This document shows, piece after piece, positions 12,111-23,719 of a DNA stretch of 64,000 nt. How positions within the stretch are numbered: position 1 is the stretch's first letter; each line of letters starts with the position of its first letter. The notes beneath the pieces are model-generated. The model had not been told where the DNA came from. It saw only the letters and a program-made list of their open reading frames with translations, and did not search any database. A program made the translations under genes and the position numbers. This stretch comes from Diospyros lotus (Eukaryota > Streptophyta > Magnoliopsida > Ericales > Ebenaceae), in assembly GCF_014633365.1 (NCBI RefSeq), contig NC_068340.1:38340328-38404327 (forward strand), written 5' to 3'.

Positions 12111-13930
12111 GGGAACAAGTTTCGCCGTTTGCCGGAGAAAAACGATGTGCGAAACTTACTGGTAAAGTGGAATGACGGAGCTTTCCCGCAACCGCGCTTA
12201 GGCTGTGTTTGGTGCGTGGGAATTAAAAATAAAAAGACAGTTGGGCTCGACGGGCTCGAGGCCCGCACGATTTTCAAATTTTAAGTAAAAAAATATTAAA
12301 AGAATAATTGTAGATGAAAATTAATAATATTTTTAAATTATATTTTTTTAATTTTTATATAAAACTATATTGATTATCTTATTATTTAAATTTTATTTTA
12401 AAATTAAATTTGACTACTCTTAGAGTTTAATTATAAAAATTTCCTAATAAAATAATAAAGAACTTATAAAATTATAAAATCAGATTTGACTACTCTTAGA
12501 GTTTATAAAATTATAAGAATTTTCTAATAAATATTTGATTGATGAGAGATCAATATATTTTTAAAATGTTAGATTAGATAATGTAATTTAGTGAATATTA
12601 GGGGTCTAAATATAATTTTAAAAATATAAATATATTCATTAATTAAAAATTATATTTATAAACATAAATATATGAAAGTAGTAAAAAAATAATTAATAGT
12701 TGATATGGCAGTACATAAAATAACAAAAGTAAAAAAAATTAAACTAGTGTGACACTATCGTTAGCTATTGTTCTTACAAACAGATCAAACAGTGAAAAAA
12801 TTCATTGTGAGAATTCTTCATTCTTTTTTGTAAATCACTGGGTCTTTTACAAGTCATTTTTTTAATTTTTAAAAAAATTATATATATATATGTGTGTATG
12901 TATAATTAATTTCTAAAAAATATTCTACAAATCAAATAGAGACCAAAAAATAAGATAAAAAATAATATTATGCGTAAATTATTTTCTATTTGAAATTATG
13001 CATAAAGTCAACTTGTGTTTCTTTATTTTTATTTTACATATTACAACGTGATAATTTTTTTAACTATGTTAATGAAATTTAAAAAAATAAATTATAATAA
13101 AACTAAAAATTTAATAGTTGCTATAAAATTTTAAAAGCTGAAAATGACGGTTAATATTGGGTCATCAAGTCGGGAAAAGTATTCACAATGGGCCTTGAAA
13201 GCCCAGACTGTAGAAGTACCTATATGGGCCTCAACATATTCTCACGAGTCCTCGTGTTCCATAGACGAGACCCGGGTCCACGTCACATTTAGCAAAAACA
13301 CTAAATAATAATTCTCAATTCTAATTAAGATTCATCAAAAAAATCTAAATACTAAAAGAATTATGACTCCTAAAAATATGATTTATGGGTAATGTTAATT
13401 ATTGATGTATTTTGCTTCCATATAAAATATATTTATTTTATTTTATTTTTAACATTCACATAATTTGATTAGTTAATTAAAGATTTTTAAATATGATACA
13501 TTTATCATCAATTAATTAAATTATTTAAATATTAAAAATAAATATATTTATTCTAAATTCTAAATTTAAGAATTAAATGTATTTTTTTGTTTTTCCTCAA
13601 ATAGTCGATACTTTTATTTCAAGCTACATGCTTAAAAAAGTATATAATAAATTTCACCCATCCTTTCTAGTTTCGTTTTAATTTTATGAAGACCCCTTTT
13701 GTTAACATTTAGTTTAATTTTATGATTTAAATTTAATATTTGAAATTTATTTAAAAAAATTAAGTGATTTTGATATTTTTTGTTAATATTATTAAACTTA
13801 TTCGAACTAATGAAAGGTCCATTTGATAGGAGAGAAAAACAAACTACTATATGAACTACCACTTATCTATCTAGGGTGACAGAGAGAGAGAGAGATCAGA
13901 GATCAGAGATGATGTGGGAGGATCATGATG
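12111..13930. other. Intergenic region between the PDV1 5' end and the SPCH 3' end
   Basis: Very AT-rich from about 12280 to 13140, with no coding exon. The first 170 bp upstream of the PDV1 start are GC-richer and probably carry its 5' UTR and core promoter. A cluster of GGGCC/TGGGCC motifs lies at about 13190-13240 and could be a promoter element of either neighbour. A short (AG)n run occurs near 13880-13895, next to the SPCH 3' end. Confidence 0.6.
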
Positions 13931-15545
13931 TTAGCAGAAAGTTCGCTGAATTTGTTGAGCGAGTTCCTCGGCGCTAAGCTGGCATTCCACTCCAATCTAT
14001 CATCAGAAACAATGGGGCAATGCAATGCCCAATCATTAGTTCCAGTAAGTAAGTGGTCCTCGAAAAGAATTAATTAATGGAAAAGGCCAAGATCATAAAC
14101 AAAATGCTAGCTGCTGCCAGTACCCAAACAATAATTCTTTTCCGCATGGTTCTTAGTGGGAGTGTGTTTTTCCCAAGACAGACGCACTCAAATTTATTAT
14201 GGCTTGCAGTGCCCAGAAATTGTCATGAAACCACAATTGGGTTTTGAAATCTATCTAAAACAATCATTCGAAAAGATTCCATGATATTAAAGAGTATCGA
14301 TACATAAAAAATATTTGTATTTTATATTACATTTATAGTGTATCATATAATATAATTAAAGAGTTGCCATATAATTTTTTTTTTGTGTACTGCAAAATAT
14401 ATTGGTTTTTTGCGTTATGTAGGGTACCAAGAAGAGAACAAGCAAGATGGAGGCTTTGTCTGTCCTTGCCAGATAATCATGCATATACGTACTGACTGTA
14501 AGGATCATTCAACATTAGAATTCATAATCTGGTCAGAGCTATCAATTTGGAGATGTACATATATACCAAAAAAGCTTATTGTTGTCTATGTGATTTGTTC
14601 ATCTGTCAGCTTCTTTAAAAAGAATTAAGATAGTGCTTCATATAATTAGTTAATGTACCTTGATGGTGAATGAATTCAGCGTGGTCTCATCAATGGTGCT
14701 GATGCTGACATGGAGGATTTCAAGCGACAGACCTTCGAGGGCTGCTATTATCTTCGCCGCTTGTCCAGGAATCCGGGGAGAAACAGTCTTGAGAAGAACA
14801 TTTGGGCCTGAAAACTTGACCTCAACAACAGCAATGGCGGACTTCGAGTTGGCAGCGAGCTCGTTGGCGCTGTCATTAATGGAGGAAGTGGAAGAAGAAG
14901 AAGAAGAAGAAGAAGAAGAAGAAGAAGAAGAAGAAGGAGAAGGAGATGGCAATGGTGAACTAAGGTGGTAGCCTTGCTGCAGCCTAGTCTTGTAAGGGCT
15001 GGTGGGCTGTGGGGTTCTTGGACTTATGGGCAAGCTGAGTACTCTAGGGCTTAGAGGTGGTTTTCTGGGGCTAAGTACTGGGGAATAATTATTAGAAACA
15101 ATATTATTTAGTCTCGGACTAAGAACCAATTTACGGTAAGCTAATTTCCTTTGCTTCTTGGCCTCTAGTGACTGTAGGACTTGCTGCAGCTCTGTTATGT
15201 AAGCCGCAACCCCTCCTATTATTGATGCTTGGTCTCCCTATATACACAACACAAATTAAGCAGCTGCAAAAATTACATCCAGATAGAGATCCAGGGGATT
15301 TGTAGGTTATATTATGCATGTCTAATGAGTTTATTTAGTTCTCATTCAAATAATAGCTAGTGACCATAAATTCTCATTGATAACAAATAAAAATGGATTA
15401 TCAAGCAAGGCAATAGAGGTTTTAAGTAAAATGGGAAAGGGAGAATGCATATAGTACAAGTGAAACCAAATTAAGATTAAGCAAATAAGGGTGCGCTCAT
15501 CGACCTCTTCCAAAATGTTGCTGCCAGGAAGGGAGTCCATAGGAT

Positions 15546-15593
<48 letters not shown>

Positions 15594-15959
15594 CACTCTT
15601 TGGACATAAAAGGCAGGGATAAGAGAGCGCAAAAGCGACAAATGCTGGTTCATCTGCTTCCTCCGGTTGCGCTCCACCGATATGTGAGCCATCCTTTGCT
15701 GGACGTGCTGATCCTCCCGCTGCAGGTTGGCTTCCTCTGTTGATGAAAGCTTCTGCCTCTTTCTCTTTGGCGCTACAGCTTCTTCGAGCTCAGCCAGATG
15801 ATCACTTGAACAAGTAGTTATTGGTTTCTGAGAAGCCAATAATTCGTCCACCGGAGGAATATTACTAGTCTCATCGCTCTCCAAACTTTTAAGGATGCTG
15901 AAGATGTCTTCGCCGGCGAAGTGGGCTTCGAAATCTGATAAACTTTCACCGCCGTCCAT
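13931..15959 (-). CDS. SPCH: bHLH transcription factor SPEECHLESS
   Basis: Three exons: 15959-15597 (121 codons, ends ..FYVQR, donor GTGAGT), 15237-14659 (193 codons, begins GDQASIIGG) and 13996-13931 (21 codons plus stop, [17 protein letters not shown]). The product is 335 residues; Arabidopsis SPCH is 364. The bHLH domain spans about 90-145, with basic region [10 protein letters not shown] keeping the E-box-contacting Glu and Arg. A MAPK-target region follows with SPR motifs ([25 protein letters not shown]), which separates SPCH from MUTE and FAMA. The ACT-like SMF domain ends the protein ([15 protein letters not shown]...TFC). In the family, SPCH pairs with ICE1/SCRM to start asymmetric divisions of the stomatal lineage and is destabilised by MAPK phosphorylation. 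Odd points: Gln replaces Glu in the usual NEHL, and there is a serine run of about 15 residues encoded by a perfect microsatellite. The 66-bp last exon was found by translating the intergenic side. Confidence 0.95.
14891..14936. repeat. (GAA)n microsatellite coding for poly-Ser in SPCH
   Basis: About fifteen uninterrupted GAA copies on the plus strand, read TCT/TTC-type on the SPCH strand as a serine run between the MAPK-target region and the C-terminal SMF domain. Slippage would change protein length in multiples of one residue without a frameshift. Confidence 0.95.
15546..15591. repeat. (TA)n(AG)n compound microsatellite next to the SPCH intron 1 donor
   Basis: (TA)n at about 15546-15562 runs straight into (AG)n at 15563-15591. 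On the SPCH strand this is a CT run beginning just downstream of the GTGAGT donor at 15596. Confidence 0.95.
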
Positions 15960-16283
15960 TTAGAAAAACTAACTTTCTTGCAAAATCCGCCCAGAAAATG
16001 CAGGAAAGCGAAGGAGAGAATGGGATGAAGAGGAGAGAAAATATAAGAGGGAGAGAAGGAAATTGAGTGAGTGAACAATCAGCATCAAGTGTTTTGTTTG
16101 GCTAGCTTTTGATGGGGGCTCTGCGTTTGGTTTCTTGTCTTTACCGTTGCATATTGAGAAAACGCACGCAAATGAGACAGAAAATAGAAGCACAGAATTC
16201 CATGGAACAAGGACACAGAATGGCCATGGCCAGTACTGTAAAGAAAGGGAGCCGTTAGAGAGAGATGAGACTCAAGGGCCACG

Positions 16284-16292
16284 TTATATATA
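16284..16292 (-). promoter_or_regulatory. Candidate TATA box of SPCH
   Basis: TATATATAA on the minus strand lies 325 bp upstream of the SPCH ATG. No better TATA-like site was seen closer to the start. It implies a 5' UTR of about 290 bp if unspliced. Confidence 0.45.
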
Positions 16293-17582
16293 GATAGGGT
16301 TTTGTCAAATTTAATAGAAAATAATATGAGAAGTAAATACAAATTTTAAATATTGTAATAGTTTCCATGCAGATATAATATTATACATATTTTTTTCTGT
16401 AAATTATAATATACATATTGTTATATTGGATTTTTAATTAACTTGCTATGGAACCAATCAGCGTGATCGATGAGGTCGAACAACTTAAATAATAATTCAG
16501 AGCAATCATATTTTTACAAAATCATTATCTGAGAAATAATATAAAAATCATGTTATATATATTATATTTATTTGCCGGGAATTAATATATATTAGTAATC
16601 AGTATAGTAATTAAAAACTAAAATTAATGATGGAATTTTGTTTGTTTTCTTTTAGGTTGAGCTCCATATATATACACGTAATGGAGTTCTTTTACTTCCT
16701 AATAAATAATTAAAAATTAAAGGAGTAATAATAACTGTGATTTGTGTTGTATATTAAAAAACTTATGGATCATGACCAACTATAGTACTCATATAATTTT
16801 TTAAATAAAATTATATATGCTACTGGTCTGTTCGGGGGATGATTAATCAATCCATTCTTGGCTTCTGCTTTTCCCTTCAGTTTAGTACAATAATTTTGTG
16901 TGTGTGTGTGTGTGTATAGTGGCTGCAGAGAATACTGCTAATGAGAACAAATGCTCGAAACTGCCTTCACTTTCTTTGCCTGATTCAACACCTGCCAGAG
17001 CCTTTGAACAGTATATATCTAAGATGAAAATTTATGGGTTGATGATATATATGTGTTGAATGGCTTGCCTTTAAGAAGAAAAGGAATCAGAATGATCTTA
17101 ATTACTGCAGTTGTAGAAGGAATGCTTGATAAAAGACACTGCATTGAAGCCAAACTTTCAATGCAGCACTATCTTAATTAATAGATTAATTGCTTCTTAT
17201 AATTAGCAATAGAAGTCAAAATATATATCTATCTATATATGTTGCCTGCAGTTAATTTCTGGGTGGGTTTTAATTGTTTTGTGATAGGCATTCTTGACAC
17301 TTGGTAAAGACTCCATTGATGAACTCTCAAGCTGTTGGTTTTTGAGCACAGACCCAGCCCCAGCTGCACAAAGAGCCCTTCCGTTTTCATGGTTTTGTTA
17401 CAAAAAAAAAAAGAGAGGAGAAAAACATTCCTTCAGAAACTTCAAACAGAAAATAAAGTCAAAATAAATTGATGATGCCATTTTTAATTATCATTTGAAA
17501 TAATTAAAAATATAGTCTTTTTTTCTTTATATATTTCATTGTCTTTTTTCACTATTTGTTTTGGGAACAAGCTGCGCTAACA

Positions 17583-17608
17583 CCCCCCCCCCCCCCCCCC
17601 CCCCCCCC
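17583..17608. repeat. Poly-C run of 26, followed by GGGGCCCC
   Basis: Twenty-six consecutive C bases followed immediately by GGGGCCCC, in otherwise AT-rich DNA. The exact length in a real molecule is uncertain because such runs are error-prone in sequencing. Confidence 0.9.
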
Positions 17609-17916
17609 GGGGCCCCGTTAACAATCAACCAGTTTTAGGGTTCTGTTCACAAAAAATGGGAGAGAAAACAACTCGTTTAGGGTTAGAAAACTTGAATATA
17701 TATATATATATAAATGAGGATGCAAAATCTGACAAATTGTCTGTTTGATCTTATTCCATAAATGTAATTAATTTGTAAGCTGTTATTAGTATTGATGAAA
17801 ATAATAATATTTATAAATTACAGTTAGTATTTTCTTCCTAAACGCATGTTTTTCTTTGTTTTGATTTACTTCAAAACCCTACTTGAAAAGAAGAGGTACA
17901 TATATTATATATTGAT

Positions 17917-17918
<2 letters not shown>

Positions 17919-17953
<35 letters not shown>
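17919..17953. repeat. (CT)n microsatellite
   Basis: About 17 uninterrupted CT copies in the SPCH upstream region. Confidence 0.95.
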
Positions 17954-17955
<2 letters not shown>

Positions 17956-20900
17956 GCCCATAGACATATATTAATATATTATATACATTAATCTCTGTAC
18001 AAAACTCTCCGTCTATGTGTTGGACGGTACACGGTGGCAGCTGAGTCACTGCGTGCATGGATGTGCGAGCATTTTCATCATTTAAGCAGGAGAGCAGAGG
18101 AGAAGAGAGGAAGGCTTTGGATTTTACACAATTACTGATCTTCTGCTTCTGCTTCTGCTTCTGCTTCCGCTGCTGCCGCCAATAAATCCACCTTTTTGCT
18201 ATCACCCATCACCTTCCACATTTATCTTCCTCAACCAACCCCCCCTGTCTCCCCTTTCTATCTCTCTCTACCTCTACTTTTGGAATAAAAATAATGGTAT
18301 TTTGCTCCGGGGATCCACTAATTTTTTGAAGGACACTTCATGTACTTTAAACTTAACATTCAAAGATTATTAAAAGTAACATTTTTTCTTTTCGTGAGGT
18401 ACTCTGTTAACTACATGAAATTGACTTCAAACTAATGGAATTGTCTGTGTGAAAAACATTCAACGAGACCAATCCTACATAAGAATTGCAAATACCAAAT
18501 CTAAATGATAGTTGTCTTTGTGATAATGACCTCCGTTTGGGTATATTCCTTCCATAAGAAAAAACCCCATAAAATGTTACGACAATTATATGCATGTTTT
18601 TTTTTATCTTTTTTATAATTACGAGTAGTATATAATTTGGTGACAATATATAAATATTAATTAAGTATATTAAGAATTTGGAATGAAAATCCTATAAGGC
18701 TCTGTTTGACTGAGAGGGGGACAAAATTGTAAGACAGACAGAGACAGAGACAGAGACAGAGTGAGTGTGTGTGTAAATAGGTGGGTCCTCAAAAACTTCA
18801 TTAATTGCACACTGTCTCTGAAAACGTCATTTAAAACCAGCATGAAATGTATGACTGTAACATTAATTACTCGCTCAATTTTCTTTTCTTTTTAAAAATT
18901 TTTTATTTCCAAGAATATACTCCTGATTGGTATTTAATGTATTTATTTTAAAATATTTTATTAATTAATAAAAATATTTAAATGCATAAAATAAATGACC
19001 CTATGGTAAAGAGGGGCTCAATTTCCGGGAGTTTCAGGGGGATTGTGACATCCTATATATGGGAATAATAAATGTTACCTTTTTGGACTTAGTATTAAAA
19101 AGGTCCCAGCCAAATTGATTGCTGAAAATTGATTCATTTTCATCTCTTCCAAGTTCCAACTTTATTGTTTAACTCTCATCTATATAAATTTAAATTTCAT
19201 ATACTTTTAATTAAGATTTAGTACTATTCTAATTATTAATTTACTGAATATAACTTACAGATCATCATGACTAGCTAGATTTTCTTCCCTGTATCTGCCA
19301 GACCTCATAACTAACTAAAAATAGGAATAAGATCAGTATTGGTTTACATGGTAGTCAACCAAGATTTGACTTGATTTCAAAGATTAGATGAGAAAATTTT
19401 ATAATAGGCATTCTGCTGGGGATTTAACTAATTAATCAATGCTCCAAATCTTTTGTCTTTGGTCCAGAGTGTCAATCTTAATTAAATAGCTACTTAAGTT
19501 ACACAATTTAAGCTCCCTACAACTAGGACACGTACGCTAGCATGCAAGTCCTAATAACTAAGGGGACTCATTCAGGGCAACTTATTGCGACCATCTTCTA
19601 CCCCAAAAAATAATGTAGAAATAAGGATAAGGCATAATATTACTTATCCCTGTCCAAGATATATATAGGCTCCAAGTCCCACCAACCCCCACCCCCAAAT
19701 AAGAAACAAACTCCTACATGATCAATTGAGCTTTCACAAATATAAATATCAATCTCAACTACGATTTGATTCATTTTGAAGTCTTTGAACTCTTCATTGC
19801 TTTGTTCTTCTCATATATCTTTTCGATTGCGTTAACTATATATCAAAAGGCAGGCATTCCTTAAACATCCTCCAAGCAATTTTTAATTTCGTGGCGGTTG
19901 CAAGTCACACAACTACATATTCATTTCAGTCAACAAACATCTTGTCCAGGATTCAACCAACCAATGCTCATAATCTTTCACCATTAATTAGTACTCAAGT
20001 TCAGTAATTATTAATTATTTGGGACGTTTTACATGATGCTGGAGGTGTTATACCTATATATATGCTTGTTGACAACTGCACTACAAGATCATTCAGTATA
20101 TATGCTCTCGCGCGCGCTACCACTGTGTCTGTTCTCTACTCCAATAGCATACGACAACGTACTCCCTTGTGCGTCACCCTAACTCCTAAGTCGTTGGATG
20201 GGTAGGGTCAACCCTTACCCCTTGGATGACATGCGTAGAACGCAAAATATAAAATATCCCAACAATATGTGCATCTGTACCCACGATAGATATATCAACA
20301 TACCAGCAAAAATAATGAAAAACACCCTTAGTAGAGGCAAAAGCAACCCGTGTTTGAGTTCAACAAATGTTGGAGGTTTGTAATGAATGGAGAAGAAAAG
20401 GGTAAAGCAGATTTCAATGAAATGGCCAAAATAGAGCCACGCCTTCCTCCCCCTTTTCGTGCGTTGTGGCTCAAATAGTTCAAAGTTCTAGGCTATTAGG
20501 ATAAACAAAATAATGGGCTCAAGTAGAATCAAAATGGGAATTAAAAGTGGGTTTGGAAGCCCATGAAGAATGGTAAAAAGGAGTTGGGTTGGGTTGGCCA
20601 TATTGAGAAACTTAAGTGTTGAGTGAAAATGGCCCTAAGTGGGCTCGAGTATGAACCCAGGCCCTAAACTGGGGCTAAGATTTTTAAAATAGATCTTAGG
20701 CCCAATTCTAATGGGTTTTAGGGCCCACTTAAATGGGGCCCAATAAAATAATCCAAGTGAGTTCACCAAGGTTGAGGAACAACCTAACGTTAATTAGGTT
20801 CTTTGGATCTCTCTCTCCCCCACTAAATCAAGATTTTATTTGCATTTTTCACGTATTTTACCCAACACAACGTAGTTGAGATGCTAAATTCAATTTGGAC

Positions 20901-21302
20901 TAACTGAATTCATGAATTAGATTAGACGAAACTAGCCATCCGTAGGGAAAGAAGTTACACGTGGCTGAGAATAAAAGAAGCTTTAAGAATGCTAACTCAA
21001 GATTACAGAGAAATTTAGGACTTCTGCCAACTTAGATCACAATATATATATATATATATAAGCCTTTAATTACAACATTAGAAGAAGAAAAAGAAAAGTA
21101 AAATGATTTATGAGAATATATTGGATACAAAGATTATCTTCAAATGATGAATATTGCCTAATGCTTGCCTACTTCAAGCTTCCACACATCTCAATCAGAA
21201 ATATGTTATTCTGCATGGATAATGTAAATATAACTATGGTGATTATGCTGCTACTGAGTCAACCAAAACTAATGAATCTCGGATTGATCAAGTGGGAATT
21301 AA

Positions 21303-22661
21303 TTAGGAAAAGAATCCTGGGTTATCGAAAGAAAAGCTTGGCTCAAACTCATCTATGGGGCCAAACGGGAAATCCAATCCAACGGTCGGAGAGCTGGTGG
21401 CTGAAGCCGCCGTGGAAGCAATTCCGGCGAGCTCACATTCCGCGCTCTGCAAGGCTCTAATCTCTCCAAAATCAGTGGGGAAAAAGGTTGACCCGGAAAC
21501 CGGCGACGCCATGAATGAAGGAGAGAGTCTCGCCGGAAAACTGTTATCGGCCGCCGTGGAAGGAGAGGGCAGGAAGAAGGGAGGAAATGGCTGGCTTTGG
21601 TGGTGAGTCTCCAGGCCTTCAGTAATGACTCTGAGGCCGCCTGTCCTGAAGTTCAAGAGGGTTTCCTGGCTGACCTTTGGTGGGTTGACTTGCAGATGAC
21701 TTTGTAAGGCCATGTTTGCCTGTCGGTTTTCCGGCGACGGGGAAGATGGAGATGAAGACAGAGATGAACCTGGGTGGGGACGGGGTCCTTGATTGCAAGT
21801 GTGTCTTCCTCTATAAGTGATCTCAAAAATTGTTGGGTCTTCGTCGGATCTTTGCACTTGTTTGGTTGCCAAACAGCCCTGGGCAAACCTCTGAGTACAT
21901 CTGTAATACCCTCTGCAAATAGCAGAATTTCAAGTGTCAACGCTAGCAGCCTTTTTACAGGGACTGATTACAATGAGTAAACCGCATTTTTTATACAACA
22001 TAAGACTTACCAAAAATCAGATATAAAGTACACTACGTAAGATTGAGATAACTAAGATCGATAGATAGATAGACAGCTAAACCTAATCATGCGAGATAAT
22101 AACAAGCTCGAGCATTGCATACCTCGGATACTTGGCCCCGAGAATGTCTTTTTGCCCGTATTTCCTCCAGCTTTGGCCGTCATCAAGAGGCCCTTCGAGT
22201 CCCGTCCCGGGGCATACCTGCACTTGTTGCTTCCACCGTGGCATGCTCTTCCTGCACCACATCTATCCGTTAGGAAATAAATTCTGTAATGCGCGCCCGC
22301 CCACACAAGATATATCAACAGAAGTTCACCTCTTCTTGGATCCGTCCCTTTGTTCATGATCCTTGAAACTGGGATCCGAATCGTCGCTGTGAGGGCTCCC
22401 GCTGAGCGAAGGCGGGGACTCGGCCATGACAATGGCGCCAGCGGCCGGCAGCGGCGGCTCTCCTGCGGATCCATTCCACTTGAGCATCGACAGTGCCTTG
22501 TCGTATGAAGAGAGGATCTTCTGGACCAAAACTTCGCGAGCTTCGTGGGAAGAAGAGGATGCAAGGTTGAGATGATTCTGGAGCTGCTTGGCCAGGTCTC
22601 TGCCTTGAGTCAGCTCGTTCACCAGATTATCTTGCTCCTGATGATTCGCCGAATTCTCCAT
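21303..22661 (-). CDS. Group III WRKY transcription factor (WRKY41/53/46/30-like)
   Basis: Three exons: 22661-22330, 22251-22123 and 21912-21303, all GT-AG, giving 356 residues; family members are usually 300-360. A leucine-rich N-terminal coil lies at about 5-40 (LVNELTQGRDLAKQLQNHL). A basic patch (DGSKKRK) precedes the WRKY domain. The WRKYGQK heptad is at about 139-145. The zinc ligands are C159-X7-C167-X23-H191-X-C193, the C2HC spacing that defines group III. The PR/GYYR intron position inside the domain is the family-conserved one. The C-terminus is Ser/Pro-rich and acidic and ends ..DNPGFFS. Group III members bind W-boxes (TTGACC/T) and act in senescence, salicylate and defence signalling; which Arabidopsis member is orthologous cannot be told by eye. 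W-box cores occur upstream. Confidence 0.95.
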
Positions 22662-22913
22662 TTTAATTCAAGAAATTAATTAAGAAGAAGACAAGCAAAG
22701 AACATGGAAGGGATCCAAGAAATTAAACAGGCCAACTAATTTAGGAAATGGAAAATTCGAGTGAGAACAAATGGAAAACGATGAGAAAAGAATACAGGAG
22801 AGATTCGGATGGAGGGGCGTTGGTTATGCATACACAACTGCAAGGGAGGGGTCTTTTTTGAATGGAAAATTTGAGGGAATGGAAGGGAGGAGAGAGAGAG
22901 AGTTTGACTGGGA

Positions 22914-23706
22914 AAACGACGGGTGGGCTTTCTTCGTTAAGACCGGTCAGTGGTCATTGCTAGTGTGCCTGTTCAAGTGTAGATATTGCGCAAGTCCAAT
23001 TGCTGACCATTTCAACCTAAGAAACACCTCTTACCTTTTCGCTTTTACACTCTCTAATTAATTATAATCAACATTCACCAATTATTTGATTTAATAATCA
23101 TTATTATGATTATGATAAACAAACCCACATATATTTTTCTACATATAAACCACTTTTCTCTCTATTTTTATGAATGAATGTTTTTAAAATCTTCCATATC
23201 CTATACATGAACTCATGATCTTCTTAAAGAATCTAGTGTTTATATATATATATATATATATGAAGTTAACAATATGAGGTCTATATTTACGCTACTAAGA
23301 AAGGGATTTTCCCCTCTCGGCGAGGTGATTCGGCTTAATTCGTCGGATAAAATAGTATTATCTTATTAATTTTTTTATATAAAAAACGTAAGAAGGGGTC
23401 TTGGAGAAGAAAGTCATAGGCGTGGCGGGGGAGGAGAAGGCGACCAAGAACCTTCAAACCTTGTTCCGCGTTATTGGGGTTAGTATTTTTACTGACTGCT
23501 CCTTGTCCGCTCTAATTGGGTGTTTAAATGGCCACCAAAAAAAAAAAAAGAAAAACATAAAACAAATAGCAAAACCAGTGATGACAGCCGTTGTGATGTC
23601 AGGCTCAGAACACTGCTTACGTTTGACGTTGACAGATCACGAATGCGAGTTCGAGGGGGTGCACTGCACACGAGCGAGCGTCTTTCGTGGCACGTATTCG
23701 GGTCAA
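22914..23706 (-). promoter_or_regulatory. W-box cluster upstream of the WRKY gene
   Basis: TTGACT at 22914-22919, two adjacent TTGAC cores at 23623-23634 (TTGACG, TTGACA) and GGTCAA (the complement of TTGACC) at 23701-23706, all within about 1.05 kb upstream of the ATG at 22661. Group III WRKY genes are often controlled by WRKY factors, including their own products. Function here is inferred only. Confidence 0.4.
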
Positions 23707-23719
23707 TGCCGGTAGCCAC

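Larger units (their letters stand above)
16293..21302. other. Intergenic region, SPCH upstream and WRKY downstream, no supported gene
   Basis: About 5 kb with no coding exon I can support. It contains a (GT)n run near 16898-16917, a perfect 10-bp stem (CTGCATTGAA/TTCAATGCAG) with an 8-nt loop near 17140-17167, a poly-C run (17583-17608), a (CT)n run (17919-17953), a (CTTCTG)n run near 18138-18170 and an (AGACAG)n/(GT)n stretch near 18732-18774. A TATATATAGG motif near 19662 is followed by pyrimidine-rich sequence resembling a 5' UTR but with no coding exon after it. The stretch at 20160-20420 has moderate GC and looks like decayed inserted sequence. A (TA)n run at about 21043-21060 lies near the WRKY 3' end. 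Confidence 0.5.

Noticed and set aside
11796..12284. 162-codon plus-strand open frame
   Set aside because: Lies antisense over PDV1 exon 1; the minus-strand frame matches PDV1 clearly.
14660..14971. 103-codon plus-strand frame ending in poly-Glu
   Set aside because: Antisense of SPCH exon 2; the poly-Glu is the microsatellite read on the wrong strand.
17140..17167. Perfect 10-bp stem-loop considered as a microRNA precursor
   Set aside because: The stem is too short for a plant miRNA precursor and no known miRNA sequence was recognised.
19655..19860. TATA box plus leader-like sequence considered as a gene start
   Set aside because: No coding exon follows within 1.5 kb on the plus strand. 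It could be a non-coding transcript, but the sequence alone does not support one.
22052..22564. 170-codon minus-strand frame over the WRKY exons
   Set aside because: Wrong frame. The frame that gives WRKYGQK and the C2HC ligands, with intron borders, is the real one.
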